From contig NZ_JACVPM010000003.1 of assembly GCF_018881905.1 (NCBI RefSeq), positions 62,001 to 126,000 on the forward strand: a stretch of DNA of 64,000 nt, written 5' to 3'. This stretch comes from Polynucleobacter sp. MG-27-Goln-C1. Its GTDB lineage: Bacteria > Pseudomonadota > Gammaproteobacteria > Burkholderiales > Burkholderiaceae. This document shows, in pieces, positions 40,341 to 48,899 of the stretch. The notes under the pieces are model-generated. The model was not told the DNA's origin. It did not search any database and worked only from the letters and a program-made list of their open reading frames with translations. The position numbers and the translations under genes were made by a program. Within the stretch, counting starts at the first letter, position 1; each line of letters begins with the position of its first letter.

Positions 40341-41020
40341 GCTGCAACTTTCTCTTGAGATTCTGAGTCAACTAATTGAATCACCACATCGCGCTTATTC
40401 ATAACATGCTGCATCATGACTTTGCGCATACGAACGCTATCGCGTGCCTTTAATGCATCCAACATTTCTTGGTGTTCCCCAACGGCTTTTTCCCATTTCA
40501 CGCCATCTTGGTTGGAGCGAAAGCGGAGCGCCTCGATGCGCGCGTTAACCTGAGTAAATAGCTGGCTTAAGACGGGGTTGTTCGCTGCGTGATTAATTGC
40601 TTGATGAATTTTGAGATTAAGTCGGTAGTAGCTAGAAAGATCTCTACGCGCGTAAGAGGCCATCATTTCGTATTGAAGTGCTTCAAGTTCGATGAGTGCT
40701 TGATCACTAATGTTTTGCGCTGCTAACTCCCCAGAGTAGCCCTCTAAGTTTGCGATCACATCAAATGTGTGAATGATGTCGTCCCGAGTTAGTTGCACTG
40801 CGATTGCGCCCCGGTTAGCAATCAATTCAACCAATCCATCGGCGGCTAAGCGACGAATCGCCTCACGAATAGGGGTACGCGATACATTGAGTTGTTCTGC
40901 TAGCTCACGTTCATTGAGTTTGCTGCCGGGAGTGATCGCACCCTCCACCAATAAAGATCGGAGCTTTTGAAAGGTCGCTTCGTGTAAGTTTTGGGTATTT
41001 GGGGGTGCCGTGAGCATCAT
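40337..41020 (-). CDS. GntR-family regulator, FadR/FCD type
   Basis: This 227-residue regulator has an N-terminal GntR winged helix (LRSLLVEGAITPGSKLNERELAEQLNVSRTPIREAIRRL). The FCD ligand domain contains metal-binding Asp/His positions (EALQYEMMASYARRDLSSYYRLNLKIHQAI, QVNARIEALRF, GEHQEMLDAL). The regulator heads an operon with the YdiJ-like dehydrogenase (ATGA overlap). An upstream in-frame start (41065) would run through an operator-like palindrome, so Met at 41020 is preferred. FCD regulators often sense hydroxyacids or other carboxylates, matching the downstream enzyme. Confidence 0.85.
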   Translation of the reverse strand: MMLTAPPNTQNLHEATFQKLRSLLVEGAITPGSKLNERELAEQLNVSRTPIREAIRRLAADGLVELIANRGAIAVQLTRDDIIHTFDVIANLEGYSGELAAQNISDQALIELEALQYEMMASYARRDLSSYYRLNLKIHQAINHAANNPVLSQLFTQVNARIEALRFRSNQDGVKWEKAVGEHQEMLDALKARDSVRMRKVMMQHVMNKRDVVIQLVDSESQEKVAA

Positions 41021-41035
41021 TTGAAATGCCTTAAA

Positions 41036-41047
41036 TTTGTATACATA
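41036..41047. promoter_or_regulatory. GntR-type operator candidate 1
   Basis: TTTGTATACATA is centred on the palindrome GTATAC, 16-27 bases before the regulator's ATG. It matches the TTTGTATACAAA-like half-sites bound by FCD-type GntR proteins and the second site 82 bases away. Confidence 0.5.
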
Positions 41048-41116
41048 TTTACTATAACCCATCAATAAGCATAAATAACGCTATAAAAGCCTTATTTTTT
41101 ACTTATTTGATAAATA

Positions 41117-41130
41117 TTTTGCATACAAAA
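41117..41130. promoter_or_regulatory. GntR-type operator candidate 2
   Basis: TTTTGCATACAAAA is a near-perfect palindrome with the same core spacing as site 1, centred 82 bases from it and 76 bases before the aminotransferase ATG. Two like sites in the same divergent gap suggest control of both operons, possibly with looping. Confidence 0.55.
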
Positions 41131-41199
41131 TTGTCAATTGCCAAAAAGTAACTTACACTGGCTTGCAAGATTAACTACAAAAACCAAGCGAGACTCAGC

Positions 41200-42384
41200 A
41201 TGCTAAAACTAGATAACCACCTCTCAGGACGTCATTTCTTACACATTCCCGGCCCAAGTCCAGTGCCTTCACGCATTTTGCGGGCAATTAGCTACCAAAC
41301 GATTGACCACCGCGGCCCAGAATTTGGCGCATTTGGCCTCAAGGTTTTGGATGGCATTAAGAAGATTTTTAAGACTGAGCAGCCTGTGATTATTTATTCC
41401 GCTTCTGGAACCGGTTCTTGGGAAGGTGCTTTAGTTAATGTGCTCAATCCTGGCGATAAGGTGCTCTTTTATGAAACCGGCCACTTTGCAAACTTGTGGC
41501 GCGCTCTGGCCAAAAAGATTGGCATCGAGGTTGAGGTCATTGGAAAGCCTGGTCAAGATACATGGCGCTGGGGTATAGATGCAGCGGTAATTGAAGAGCG
41601 CTTACGCAAAGATACTCAGCATGAAATCAAGGCAGTTTGTGTAGTACACAACGAAACTTCAACTGGTATGACATCCAATATTGCTGCGGTTCGCAAGGCG
41701 ATTGATGATGCAAAACATCCAGCGCTATTACTCGTGGATAGCGTATCTGGCTTGGGTTCGGCCGATTATGAGCATGACAAATGGGGTGCTGACGTAACCG
41801 TTTCCGGCTCACAAAAAGGTTTGATGTTGCCTCCAGGGATTGGCTTTAATGCTTTGTCACCAAAAGCGATTGAAGCAAGTAAGCACAGCAAAATTCCAAA
41901 AGCCTATTTAGCTTGGGATGAAATTTTAGAGTCGAATAAAACAGGTTACTGGCCAACTACTCCAAGTACTAATTTGATGTACGGTTTGCATGAAGCAATC
42001 GATATGATGCAAACCGAGGGCATGGATACGATTTTTGCTCGCCATCAACGTTTGGCAGAAGCTTGTCGTCGCGCAGTTGCAGCCTGGGGTCTTGAGAACC
42101 AGTGTTTAGACCCAAATGCCTATTCACCAGTATTAACAGCGATTGTGGTTCCAGAGGGAATGGATGCGGATGTGCTGCGTAAGCATGCCTTAGAAAAGTT
42201 CAATCTTTCGCTTGGAACCGGCTTGGGCAAGCTCAAAGGCAAGATTTTCCGTATCGGCCATCTTGGTGATTGCAACGAATTGAGCCTGATGGCCGCATTA
42301 AGTGGCGTAGAGATGAGTTTTAGCTCTATTGGGTACAAACCTAAGGCCAGCGGTGTTGTTGCAGCCCAAGAGTACCTAAAGTAA
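41200..42384 (+). CDS. Class V aminotransferase, serine/alanine-glyoxylate type
   Basis: This 394-residue PLP enzyme shows the AGT/SGAT family segments HIPGPSPVPSRILRAISYQTIDHRGPEF, YSASGTGSWEGALVNVLNPGD, the PLP-binding VSGSQKGLMLPPG with Lys near residue 206, and GTGLGKLKGKIFRIGHLGD near the end. Members transfer the amino group of serine or alanine to glyoxylate in methylotrophic or photorespiratory-type pathways. It is divergent from the FadR-type regulator and followed by a GlcG-like gene, so it is probably one regulated locus for a two-carbon or hydroxyacid substrate. The actual donor is unknown. Confidence 0.85.
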   Translation: MLKLDNHLSGRHFLHIPGPSPVPSRILRAISYQTIDHRGPEFGAFGLKVLDGIKKIFKTEQPVIIYSASGTGSWEGALVNVLNPGDKVLFYETGHFANLWRALAKKIGIEVEVIGKPGQDTWRWGIDAAVIEERLRKDTQHEIKAVCVVHNETSTGMTSNIAAVRKAIDDAKHPALLLVDSVSGLGSADYEHDKWGADVTVSGSQKGLMLPPGIGFNALSPKAIEASKHSKIPKAYLAWDEILESNKTGYWPTTPSTNLMYGLHEAIDMMQTEGMDTIFARHQRLAEACRRAVAAWGLENQCLDPNAYSPVLTAIVVPEGMDADVLRKHALEKFNLSLGTGLGKLKGKIFRIGHLGDCNELSLMAALSGVEMSFSSIGYKPKASGVVAAQEYLK

Positions 42385-42454
42385 GGCTTGGTCGGCAGAC
42401 TCAACCTATAATTCACCATATATATCAATAGCATTAGAGACAGAGAGATTAATC

Positions 42455-42862
42455 ATGTTGGCAACTAAACCGTATTTAACCCAGGCTGATGTTCAAAAGA
42501 TTTTGGATGCAGCGGATAAGCATGCAGCAGCAAATAACTGGGCAGTGACTATCGCCGTTTGTGACGATGGTGGTCATCTGTTGGGTTTAATTCGTCGCGA
42601 TGGTTGCGCTCCTGTCTCAGCTTACATTGCCGAAGAAAAAGCGCGCACTGCTGCAATGGGTAAGCGCGAGAGCCGTGTCTACGAAGAAATTATTAATAAC
42701 GGACGCGTTTCCTTTTTATCTGCCCCACATATTTCGGGCATGTTGGAAGGTGGCGTCAATATCGAGGTAAATGGGTTTACCATCGGCGCAGTCGGCGTTT
42801 CCGGCGTTAAATCGACTGAGGATGCCGAAACCGCGAAGGCCGGCATTGCAGCCATTCTGTAA
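42455..42862 (+). CDS. GlcG/HbpS-like (DUF336) protein
   Basis: This 135-residue protein matches the GlcG/HbpS family. It has the patterned ANNWAVTIAVCDDGGHLLGLIRRDG, then AYIAEEKARTAAMGKRES, and ends GAVGVSGVKSTEDAETAKAGIAAI. GlcG is encoded with glycolate oxidase genes, and HbpS binds heme, but the general function is unsettled. Downstream of a glyoxylate-type aminotransferase and near a YdiJ-like dehydrogenase, the setting resembles a glycolate/glyoxylate locus. Only six bases separate it from rhlE in the same reading frame. Confidence 0.82.
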   Translation: MLATKPYLTQADVQKILDAADKHAAANNWAVTIAVCDDGGHLLGLIRRDGCAPVSAYIAEEKARTAAMGKRESRVYEEIINNGRVSFLSAPHISGMLEGGVNIEVNGFTIGAVGVSGVKSTEDAETAKAGIAAIL

Positions 42863-42868
42863 GTTACC

Positions 42869-44287
42869 TTGACAAATACTGTTCCTGAAATAAATTCCCC
42901 TACCGGCGCTACCGAGAGTAGCGCCACCCCAGCAACAATTACCTTTGCTGACTTTGGATTAGATCCAAAGATTCAAAAAGCGGTATCTGAGCAGGGTTAC
43001 AACACCCCAACTCCGATTCAAGCGCAATCTATCCCGCACGTTTTGGCGGGAAGCGATTTGATGGGCGCTGCCCAAACGGGTACTGGTAAGACGGCGGCTT
43101 TTGTGTTGCCGATCATTCAAAAGATTCTGCGTCACGCTAGCAGCAGCGCGTCTCCTGCTCGCCATCCAATTCGTGCTCTGGTATTAACGCCGACTCGTGA
43201 GTTGGCTGTTCAGGTTGCTGAGAACGCAGCGAGTTATTCCAAGCACACCGATTTACGCGCTGCTGTAGTTTATGGCGGCGTAGATATGAAAGAACAGGTA
43301 GCAACATTGCGTGGTGGCGTAGAGATTTTAATTGCCACTCCAGGTCGTTTGCTTGATCACATTGGCTCTAAGGTGGCCAATCTTTCACAGGTGGAAATTC
43401 TCGTATTGGATGAAGCGGATCGCATGCTCGATATGGGCTTCTTGCCTGACTTGCAGCGCATTATTGATTTGATTCCAGCGCAGCGCCAAACACTTTTGTT
43501 CTCGGCAACGTTTTCACCAGAGATTAAAAAATTAGCGCAAAGTTATTTGCGTACACCGGTCACTGTTGAAGTGGCTCGTCAGAATGCCGCAGCAGATACT
43601 GTCAAGCAAGTGGTGCATATGGTTTCTAGTGCTGACAAGCAGCGCGCGATTGTGAAAGTGCTTGAAGCGCGTACGCGTCAAGGTTTATCTCGTCAGTGCA
43701 TCATCTTCACTAACAGCCGTTTAGGTTGCGCTCGATTGGCGCGCTCATTGGAGCGCGATGGTATTAAAGCGGGCGCGATTCATGGTGATAAGAGTCAGGG
43801 TGAGCGCACTTTAACGCTGGATGCATTTAAGTCTGGTGCGATTGAAGCTCTGGTTGCAACTGACGTAGCTGCACGTGGTTTGGATATTCCTTCGATGCCA
43901 TGCGTGATTAATCATGAGCTGCCATTTAATGCGGAAGATTTTATTCACCGCATCGGCCGTACTGGTCGTGCAGGCAGCAAAGGTGATGCGATTGCATTGG
44001 TCGATGCCAGTGAAAAGCGTTTGCTCGACGATATTGAAAAGTTGATGAAGCGTAAGTTGGATATTCAACCGCTACCTGAAGGTAGTCCTAGCTCTGCACC
44101 AACTAGAACTTCGTCAAGATCAGATGCGCCGGTAAAAATGTCAGATCCATTTTTCTATAAGCCGTATGAGCCTAGCGCTGCTGCACAGCCAAACGCTAGC
44201 GCTACAAATTCAGAAGAGAAAAAAGTGGGTATCACTCCCGCAAGGCCAGCTGTCGGCGCCTTACTCGGTGGATTTAAGAAGAAGTAA
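42869..44287 (+). CDS. rhlE: DEAD-box RNA helicase, RhlE type
   Basis: This 472-residue ATP-dependent RNA helicase shows all core motifs: Q-motif TPTPIQAQSIP, AQTGTGKT, PTRELAVQV, TPGRLLDH, DEAD, SAT, and HRIGRTGRAG in the second RecA-like domain. A disordered basic tail ends in GGFKKK. No ATG precedes the Q-motif after the upstream stop codon. The start must be a non-ATG codon, most likely the TTG at 42869, 6 bases after the GlcG-like stop. Translation is probably coupled to that gene. The 3' end overlaps the convergent gluQ gene by 14 bases. Confidence 0.9.
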   Translation: MTNTVPEINSPTGATESSATPATITFADFGLDPKIQKAVSEQGYNTPTPIQAQSIPHVLAGSDLMGAAQTGTGKTAAFVLPIIQKILRHASSSASPARHPIRALVLTPTRELAVQVAENAASYSKHTDLRAAVVYGGVDMKEQVATLRGGVEILIATPGRLLDHIGSKVANLSQVEILVLDEADRMLDMGFLPDLQRIIDLIPAQRQTLLFSATFSPEIKKLAQSYLRTPVTVEVARQNAAADTVKQVVHMVSSADKQRAIVKVLEARTRQGLSRQCIIFTNSRLGCARLARSLERDGIKAGAIHGDKSQGERTLTLDAFKSGAIEALVATDVAARGLDIPSMPCVINHELPFNAEDFIHRIGRTGRAGSKGDAIALVDASEKRLLDDIEKLMKRKLDIQPLPEGSPSSAPTRTSSRSDAPVKMSDPFFYKPYEPSAAAQPNASATNSEEKKVGITPARPAVGALLGGFKKK

Positions 44288-45227
44288 TTTTTCTATCCCA
44301 AGCCTGGGTGGCTGCTAAAAGCCACTCAGCAATCGAAGTATCTTTTCCGTCCGGAAGATCTCTTAATCCTAAATGTCCTGCAGCTTTACGTAATTCTTGT
44401 AAAGCCTGCTGCGCACTCTCAGTATGTATGGCACTTGCTAAAGTTTGCTTGCTCAGTTTTTCACCATGCGCATCGAGCACTAGTGGTAGATGCAAGTAGT
44501 TCGGTGTTGCATATCCTAAAACGTGTTGAAGATGAATTTGTCTTGCCGTGTTATTGAGTAAATCTGCGCCACGCACGATGTGCGTTATTCCTTGTTCGGC
44601 ATCATCTACCACTACGGCAAGTTGATAAGTAAATATCCCGTCTCGACGCCGCAGTACAAAATCTCCTACTTCTTGATTCAGATCCTGACTTTGCCTGCCT
44701 AGGGCTATATCTTCAAAATGAAGGATGAGTTCTGGGGGGAGGGCGAGTCTCCAAGCCACCCCATCCAAGAGAACGCTTTCATCCTTGTATGTGAGTATGT
44801 CCTGGGGGCGGCAGGTTCCGGGGTAGACCATCTCTTGGTTGCGAGGGGTAATGACTCCGCAAGCCTCTAGGGTGTTTGCAATGCTTTGCCGGGAGCAGGT
44901 GCATGGATAGACGATTTGAAGCCGATTTAAGCTCTCCAGAGCCTTTTTATAGCCCTCTTGATGCCTGGATTGCCAAGTCGGCTCCTCGTCCCAGGTGAGG
45001 CCGCAGGCAAGCAATTGGCGCAAGATTTCTTGATCCGCCCCCGGAATGCAGCGGGGGATGTCTAAATCCTCGATTCTAAGCAACCATTTCCCTTGATTTT
45101 GTCGGGCATCCAGCCAGCTTCCCAGGGCCGCAACTAGCGATCCCGCGTGAAGCGGGCCGGTGGGCGAGGGGGCAAAGCGCCCGCGATAGCCGTCGGCTGG
45201 GGATGAGGGGTTTTTCAGGTTCGGCAC
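44274..45227 (-). CDS. gluQ: Glutamyl-Q tRNA(Asp) synthetase
   Basis: This 317-residue truncated glutamyl-tRNA synthetase paralogue attaches Glu to queuosine 34 of tRNA-Asp. It has the HIGH-type motif (RFAPSPTGPLHAGSLVAA), four Cys/His positions of the zinc site (CTCSRQ ... CGV ... YPGTCR) and the KMSKS-like KLSKQ. It lacks the anticodon-binding domain, as expected. It makes functional sense with queG elsewhere in the window. It is convergent with rhlE (overlap of 14 bases) and divergent from dnaE with only 15 bases between start codons. Confidence 0.92.
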   Translation of the reverse strand: MPNLKNPSSPADGYRGRFAPSPTGPLHAGSLVAALGSWLDARQNQGKWLLRIEDLDIPRCIPGADQEILRQLLACGLTWDEEPTWQSRHQEGYKKALESLNRLQIVYPCTCSRQSIANTLEACGVITPRNQEMVYPGTCRPQDILTYKDESVLLDGVAWRLALPPELILHFEDIALGRQSQDLNQEVGDFVLRRRDGIFTYQLAVVVDDAEQGITHIVRGADLLNNTARQIHLQHVLGYATPNYLHLPLVLDAHGEKLSKQTLASAIHTESAQQALQELRKAAGHLGLRDLPDGKDTSIAEWLLAATQAWDRKITSS

Positions 45228-45242
45228 AGCTAAAATGATCTC

Positions 45243-48200
45243 ATGGCTTCACCCCGTTTTGTTCATCTGCGCGTCCATTCCGAGTTTTCTATTACGGATG
45301 GCGTCGTTCGCATTGACGATGCGGTTGCTGCGGCTGAAAATGACGGGATGGGGGCCTTAGCGCTCACTGATTTAAGTAATTTATTTGGTTTGGTTCGTTT
45401 TTACAGTGCCGCACGCTCTGGTGGAATTAAGCCAATTGCGGGCGCGGATGTTTGGGTGAGCAATCCTCAGGACCCAGATCAACCCTATCGTCTATTACTC
45501 TTGGTGCAAAACCACTCTGGCTATCTCAATCTATGTCAGTTGCTGAGTAAGGCCTCCCTAGAAAATCAGACACGCGGTCGTGCTGAGGTAGATCCTAAAT
45601 GGTTTAGTGAGCCCGCTTCTAAAGCAGAAGATAAAGCTGTAAAAAGAACGCTAGCGTACGGATTGATTGCGCTTTCGAGCGGACGTTGGGGTGATGTTGG
45701 TGCTGCGCTGTTGGCTGGTCAAGAAGATCAGGCCAAAGAGGCCGCTAAACACTGGGCGACATTATTTCCAAATTCTTTTTACATTGAAGTTCAACGTGGC
45801 GGTCATCCCCAAGATGAAAAACAGCTGCAGCTTGCCTGTCACCTAGCCAGTGAATTAGATTTACCGATTGTTGCTACGCATCCTGTGCAGTTCATGCAAC
45901 GCAGTGATTTCACAGCCCATGAGGCGCGGGTGTGTATCGCAGAGGGTGAGCTTCTAGGCAATCCCCGTCGCACCAAGAAATTTAATGAAGAGCAATATTT
46001 CTTATCCCAAGAGGAGATGGAAAAGCGCTTTGCAGATTTACCTGTTGCACTCGCTAATTCAGTTGAGATTGCCAAACGTTGCAACCTCTCGTTGACCTTA
46101 GGTCAGCCACGCTTACCGGATTTTCCAACGCCGCCTGGAATTACGCTCGACGATTATTTGTTGCAGCAATCGGAGATTGGCTTGAAGCGCCATATGGAGC
46201 GCAACTTCCCCGATCCAGAAGAGCGCGCCAAGGAAGAGGCTCGCTATCACGAGCGCTTAGTCTTTGAGGTGAAGACGATTGCTCAAATGGGCTTCCCAGG
46301 TTACTTCTTGATTGTTGCGGACTTCATTAACTGGGCAAAAAATAATGGTGTACCTGTAGGCCCAGGTCGTGGATCTGGCGCTGGCTCTTTGGTTGCTTAC
46401 TCACTCGGTATTACTGACCTAGATCCATTGCGCTACAACCTCCTCTTTGAGCGCTTCCTTAATCCTGAGCGGGTGTCTATGCCCGACTTCGATATTGACT
46501 TTTGTCAGCATGGGCGCGATCGCGTTATTCAGTACGTAAAAGATAAATACGGCAAAGATGCGGTTAGTCAGATCGCTACCTTTGGAACAATGGCTGCGCG
46601 CGCAGCAATTCGTGACGTGGGTCGTGTGCTCGAGCAAGGCTATAACTTTGTGGATGGTATCGCTAAGTTGATTCCAAATAAGCCAGGTCAGTACATGACT
46701 ATTGAAATGGCGAAGAAGGAAGAGAAGCAATTAGGTGAACGTGAAAAGAACGAAGATGAAGTTCGTCAACTGCTGTCTCTTGCCCAGCAATTAGAGGGTA
46801 TGACCCGCAACGTCGGTATGCATGCGGGTGGCGTATTAATTGCTCCAGGCCGTTTAACCGATTTTTGCCCGCTCTATACCCAAGAAGCAAAAGACTCTAA
46901 AGATCAAGAGAGTGGCTCCGTCATTAGTCAGTTTGATAAAGATGACGTAGAGGCAATCGGCTTAGTAAAGTTTGACTTCTTAGGTTTAACAACGCTGACG
47001 ATTTTGGCGGCTGCTGAAAAGTGGATTAAGACGCTGCATGCTGATCGTAAAGATTGGAATATCGGTGAGATTCCACTCGATGATGAAAAAGCTTTTGAGG
47101 TTTTAAAGAATGCCAATACGGTCGCCGTCTTCCAGTTAGAAAGTCGCGGCATGCAAGGCATGCTTCGTGAAGCCAAGCCTGACCGCTTCGAAGACATTAT
47201 TGCGCTCGTCGCGCTGTACCGTCCAGGTCCAATGGACTTGATCCCGGACTTTATTGAGCGTAAGCATGGACGTCAAAAAGTAGAGTATCCAGATCCGCGT
47301 ATTGAGCCAGTTCTGCAAGAGACCTACGGCATCATGGTCTATCAAGAGCAGGTGATGCAGATGGCCCAGATGATCGGTGGCTACTCACTCGGTGGCGCGG
47401 ATATGTTGCGTCGTGCGATGGGTAAGAAGAAGCCTGAAGAGATGGCGCAGCATCGCAAGATTTTTAGTGATGGTGCAAAAGCAGGCGGCATTACCGAAGG
47501 CAAAGCCAACGAGATTTATGACTTGATGGAGCGTTTTGCAGGCTATGGATTTAATAAATCCCATGCTGCTGCTTATGCACTCCTAGCATATCAAACTGCT
47601 TGGCTAAAGGCTTATTACCCAGCTGAATTTATGGCGGCCAACTTATCGCTCGCAATGGATGACACCGATAAGGTGAAGATTCTGTATGACGATTGTTTGG
47701 CAAATAATATTCGCGTGTTCTCACCTGATATCAATACTGGTGTTTATGTGTTCACACCATTGCGTGCGCCAGATGCTGCACCAGATTCACCAATCAGTCA
47801 TATTCGTTATGGCTTAGGTGCCGTAAGAGGTACTGGTGAGGCAGCAATTGAAGTAATTGTGAAGGCGCGTGAGTCTGGCGGACCGTTCAAAGATTTATTT
47901 GACTTCTGTGCCCGCGTCGATCGTAGACAGGTGAATCGTCGTGCGATTGAGGCATTGATGCGTGCTGGGGCTTTTGATGGCTTATATAAAGACTCCATTC
48001 CTGCAGGTGGCAATCCTTACGATATTCGATCTACTTTACTGGCTTCTTTGGCTCGCGCAATTGAGGCGGCTGAACAAGCCGAGGCCTCTATAAACCAAGT
48101 CAGTTTGTTTGAGGTAGCAGGCGAAGAAGATCGCCATCTACCTGAGTTAGTGCGCGAACCAGTCTGGTCTGAGAAGAAGCGTCTGCAGGATGAGAAAAGT

Positions 48201-48869
48201 GCCCTAGGTCTTTGTTTGACTGGCCACATGTTTGATGCCTATCGCGACGAGACTGCGCATTTTATTCGCCAGCCATTGTCTAAGGTGACTGAGGGCAAAG
48301 ATCAGTTGATCGCCGGCATTATTACTTCTGCTCGCATGCTAACTGGTCAGCGTGGCCGTATGATGATTGCAACAATTGATGATGGAACTGCTGCAATTGA
48401 GGTGACTCTCTACAGCGAGGTGTATGAACCGAATCGCTCTTGGCTCAAAGAAGATGAATTGCTGGTAGCCAAGGTAAACGTCACGCCCGATAAGTTTTCT
48501 GGTGGAATGCGTATCGTGTCAGAGGCGGTGATGGATATTACGGGTGCCCGCATGCGTTTTGCGCGCAATGTACATCTATCGATCGATTCAGCAATTGATC
48601 TTAAATCCTTGCGTAGCCAAATTGGACCTTACTTAATGAGCAATCGCGTGCGAGATCCTAAGTTAGGGCCTGCAGCAGCCTCTATGCCAAGCGCCAGTGA
48701 GGGGCTCAAAGGTTTAATGCTTACGGCTGCAGTCACTACCAGTGGCGGCGCCTGTCTAATGCAATTCCCAGAAGAGTTGCGCATCTATCCTGATGATGCT
48801 TGCTTACATAGCCTGAATCAAATTTTGGCTGCCAAGCAATCCAATACCGTTCAGGTTCAGTACCACTAA
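45243..48869 (+). CDS. dnaE: DNA polymerase III alpha subunit
   Basis: This is a 1208-residue replicative polymerase (DnaE1 class). The N-terminal PHP domain starts FVHLRVHSEFSITDG. The catalytic palm contains PGRGSGAGSLVAYSLGITDLDP and the metal-binding PDFDIDFCQHGRD. Further segments are NVGMHAGGVLIAP, GYGFNKSHAAAYALLAYQTAWLK and a late OB-fold (LIAGIITSARMLTGQRGRMMIATIDDG). Length is somewhat above E. coli DnaE (1160), with the extension mostly near the C-terminus. The start codon is 15 bases from the divergent gluQ start, so promoters for both must overlap coding DNA. Confidence 0.96.
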   Translation: MASPRFVHLRVHSEFSITDGVVRIDDAVAAAENDGMGALALTDLSNLFGLVRFYSAARSGGIKPIAGADVWVSNPQDPDQPYRLLLLVQNHSGYLNLCQLLSKASLENQTRGRAEVDPKWFSEPASKAEDKAVKRTLAYGLIALSSGRWGDVGAALLAGQEDQAKEAAKHWATLFPNSFYIEVQRGGHPQDEKQLQLACHLASELDLPIVATHPVQFMQRSDFTAHEARVCIAEGELLGNPRRTKKFNEEQYFLSQEEMEKRFADLPVALANSVEIAKRCNLSLTLGQPRLPDFPTPPGITLDDYLLQQSEIGLKRHMERNFPDPEERAKEEARYHERLVFEVKTIAQMGFPGYFLIVADFINWAKNNGVPVGPGRGSGAGSLVAYSLGITDLDPLRYNLLFERFLNPERVSMPDFDIDFCQHGRDRVIQYVKDKYGKDAVSQIATFGTMAARAAIRDVGRVLEQGYNFVDGIAKLIPNKPGQYMTIEMAKKEEKQLGEREKNEDEVRQLLSLAQQLEGMTRNVGMHAGGVLIAPGRLTDFCPLYTQEAKDSKDQESGSVISQFDKDDVEAIGLVKFDFLGLTTLTILAAAEKWIKTLHADRKDWNIGEIPLDDEKAFEVLKNANTVAVFQLESRGMQGMLREAKPDRFEDIIALVALYRPGPMDLIPDFIERKHGRQKVEYPDPRIEPVLQETYGIMVYQEQVMQMAQMIGGYSLGGADMLRRAMGKKKPEEMAQHRKIFSDGAKAGGITEGKANEIYDLMERFAGYGFNKSHAAAYALLAYQTAWLKAYYPAEFMAANLSLAMDDTDKVKILYDDCLANNIRVFSPDINTGVYVFTPLRAPDAAPDSPISHIRYGLGAVRGTGEAAIEVIVKARESGGPFKDLFDFCARVDRRQVNRRAIEALMRAGAFDGLYKDSIPAGGNPYDIRSTLLASLARAIEAAEQAEASINQVSLFEVAGEEDRHLPELVREPVWSEKKRLQDEKSALGLCLTGHMFDAYRDETAHFIRQPLSKVTEGKDQLIAGIITSARMLTGQRGRMMIATIDDGTAAIEVTLYSEVYEPNRSWLKEDELLVAKVNVTPDKFSGGMRIVSEAVMDITGARMRFARNVHLSIDSAIDLKSLRSQIGPYLMSNRVRDPKLGPAAASMPSASEGLKGLMLTAAVTTSGGACLMQFPEELRIYPDDACLHSLNQILAAKQSNTVQVQYH

Positions 48870-48899
48870 ATCATTAGTAGTCAAACTACCCAGATAGAG

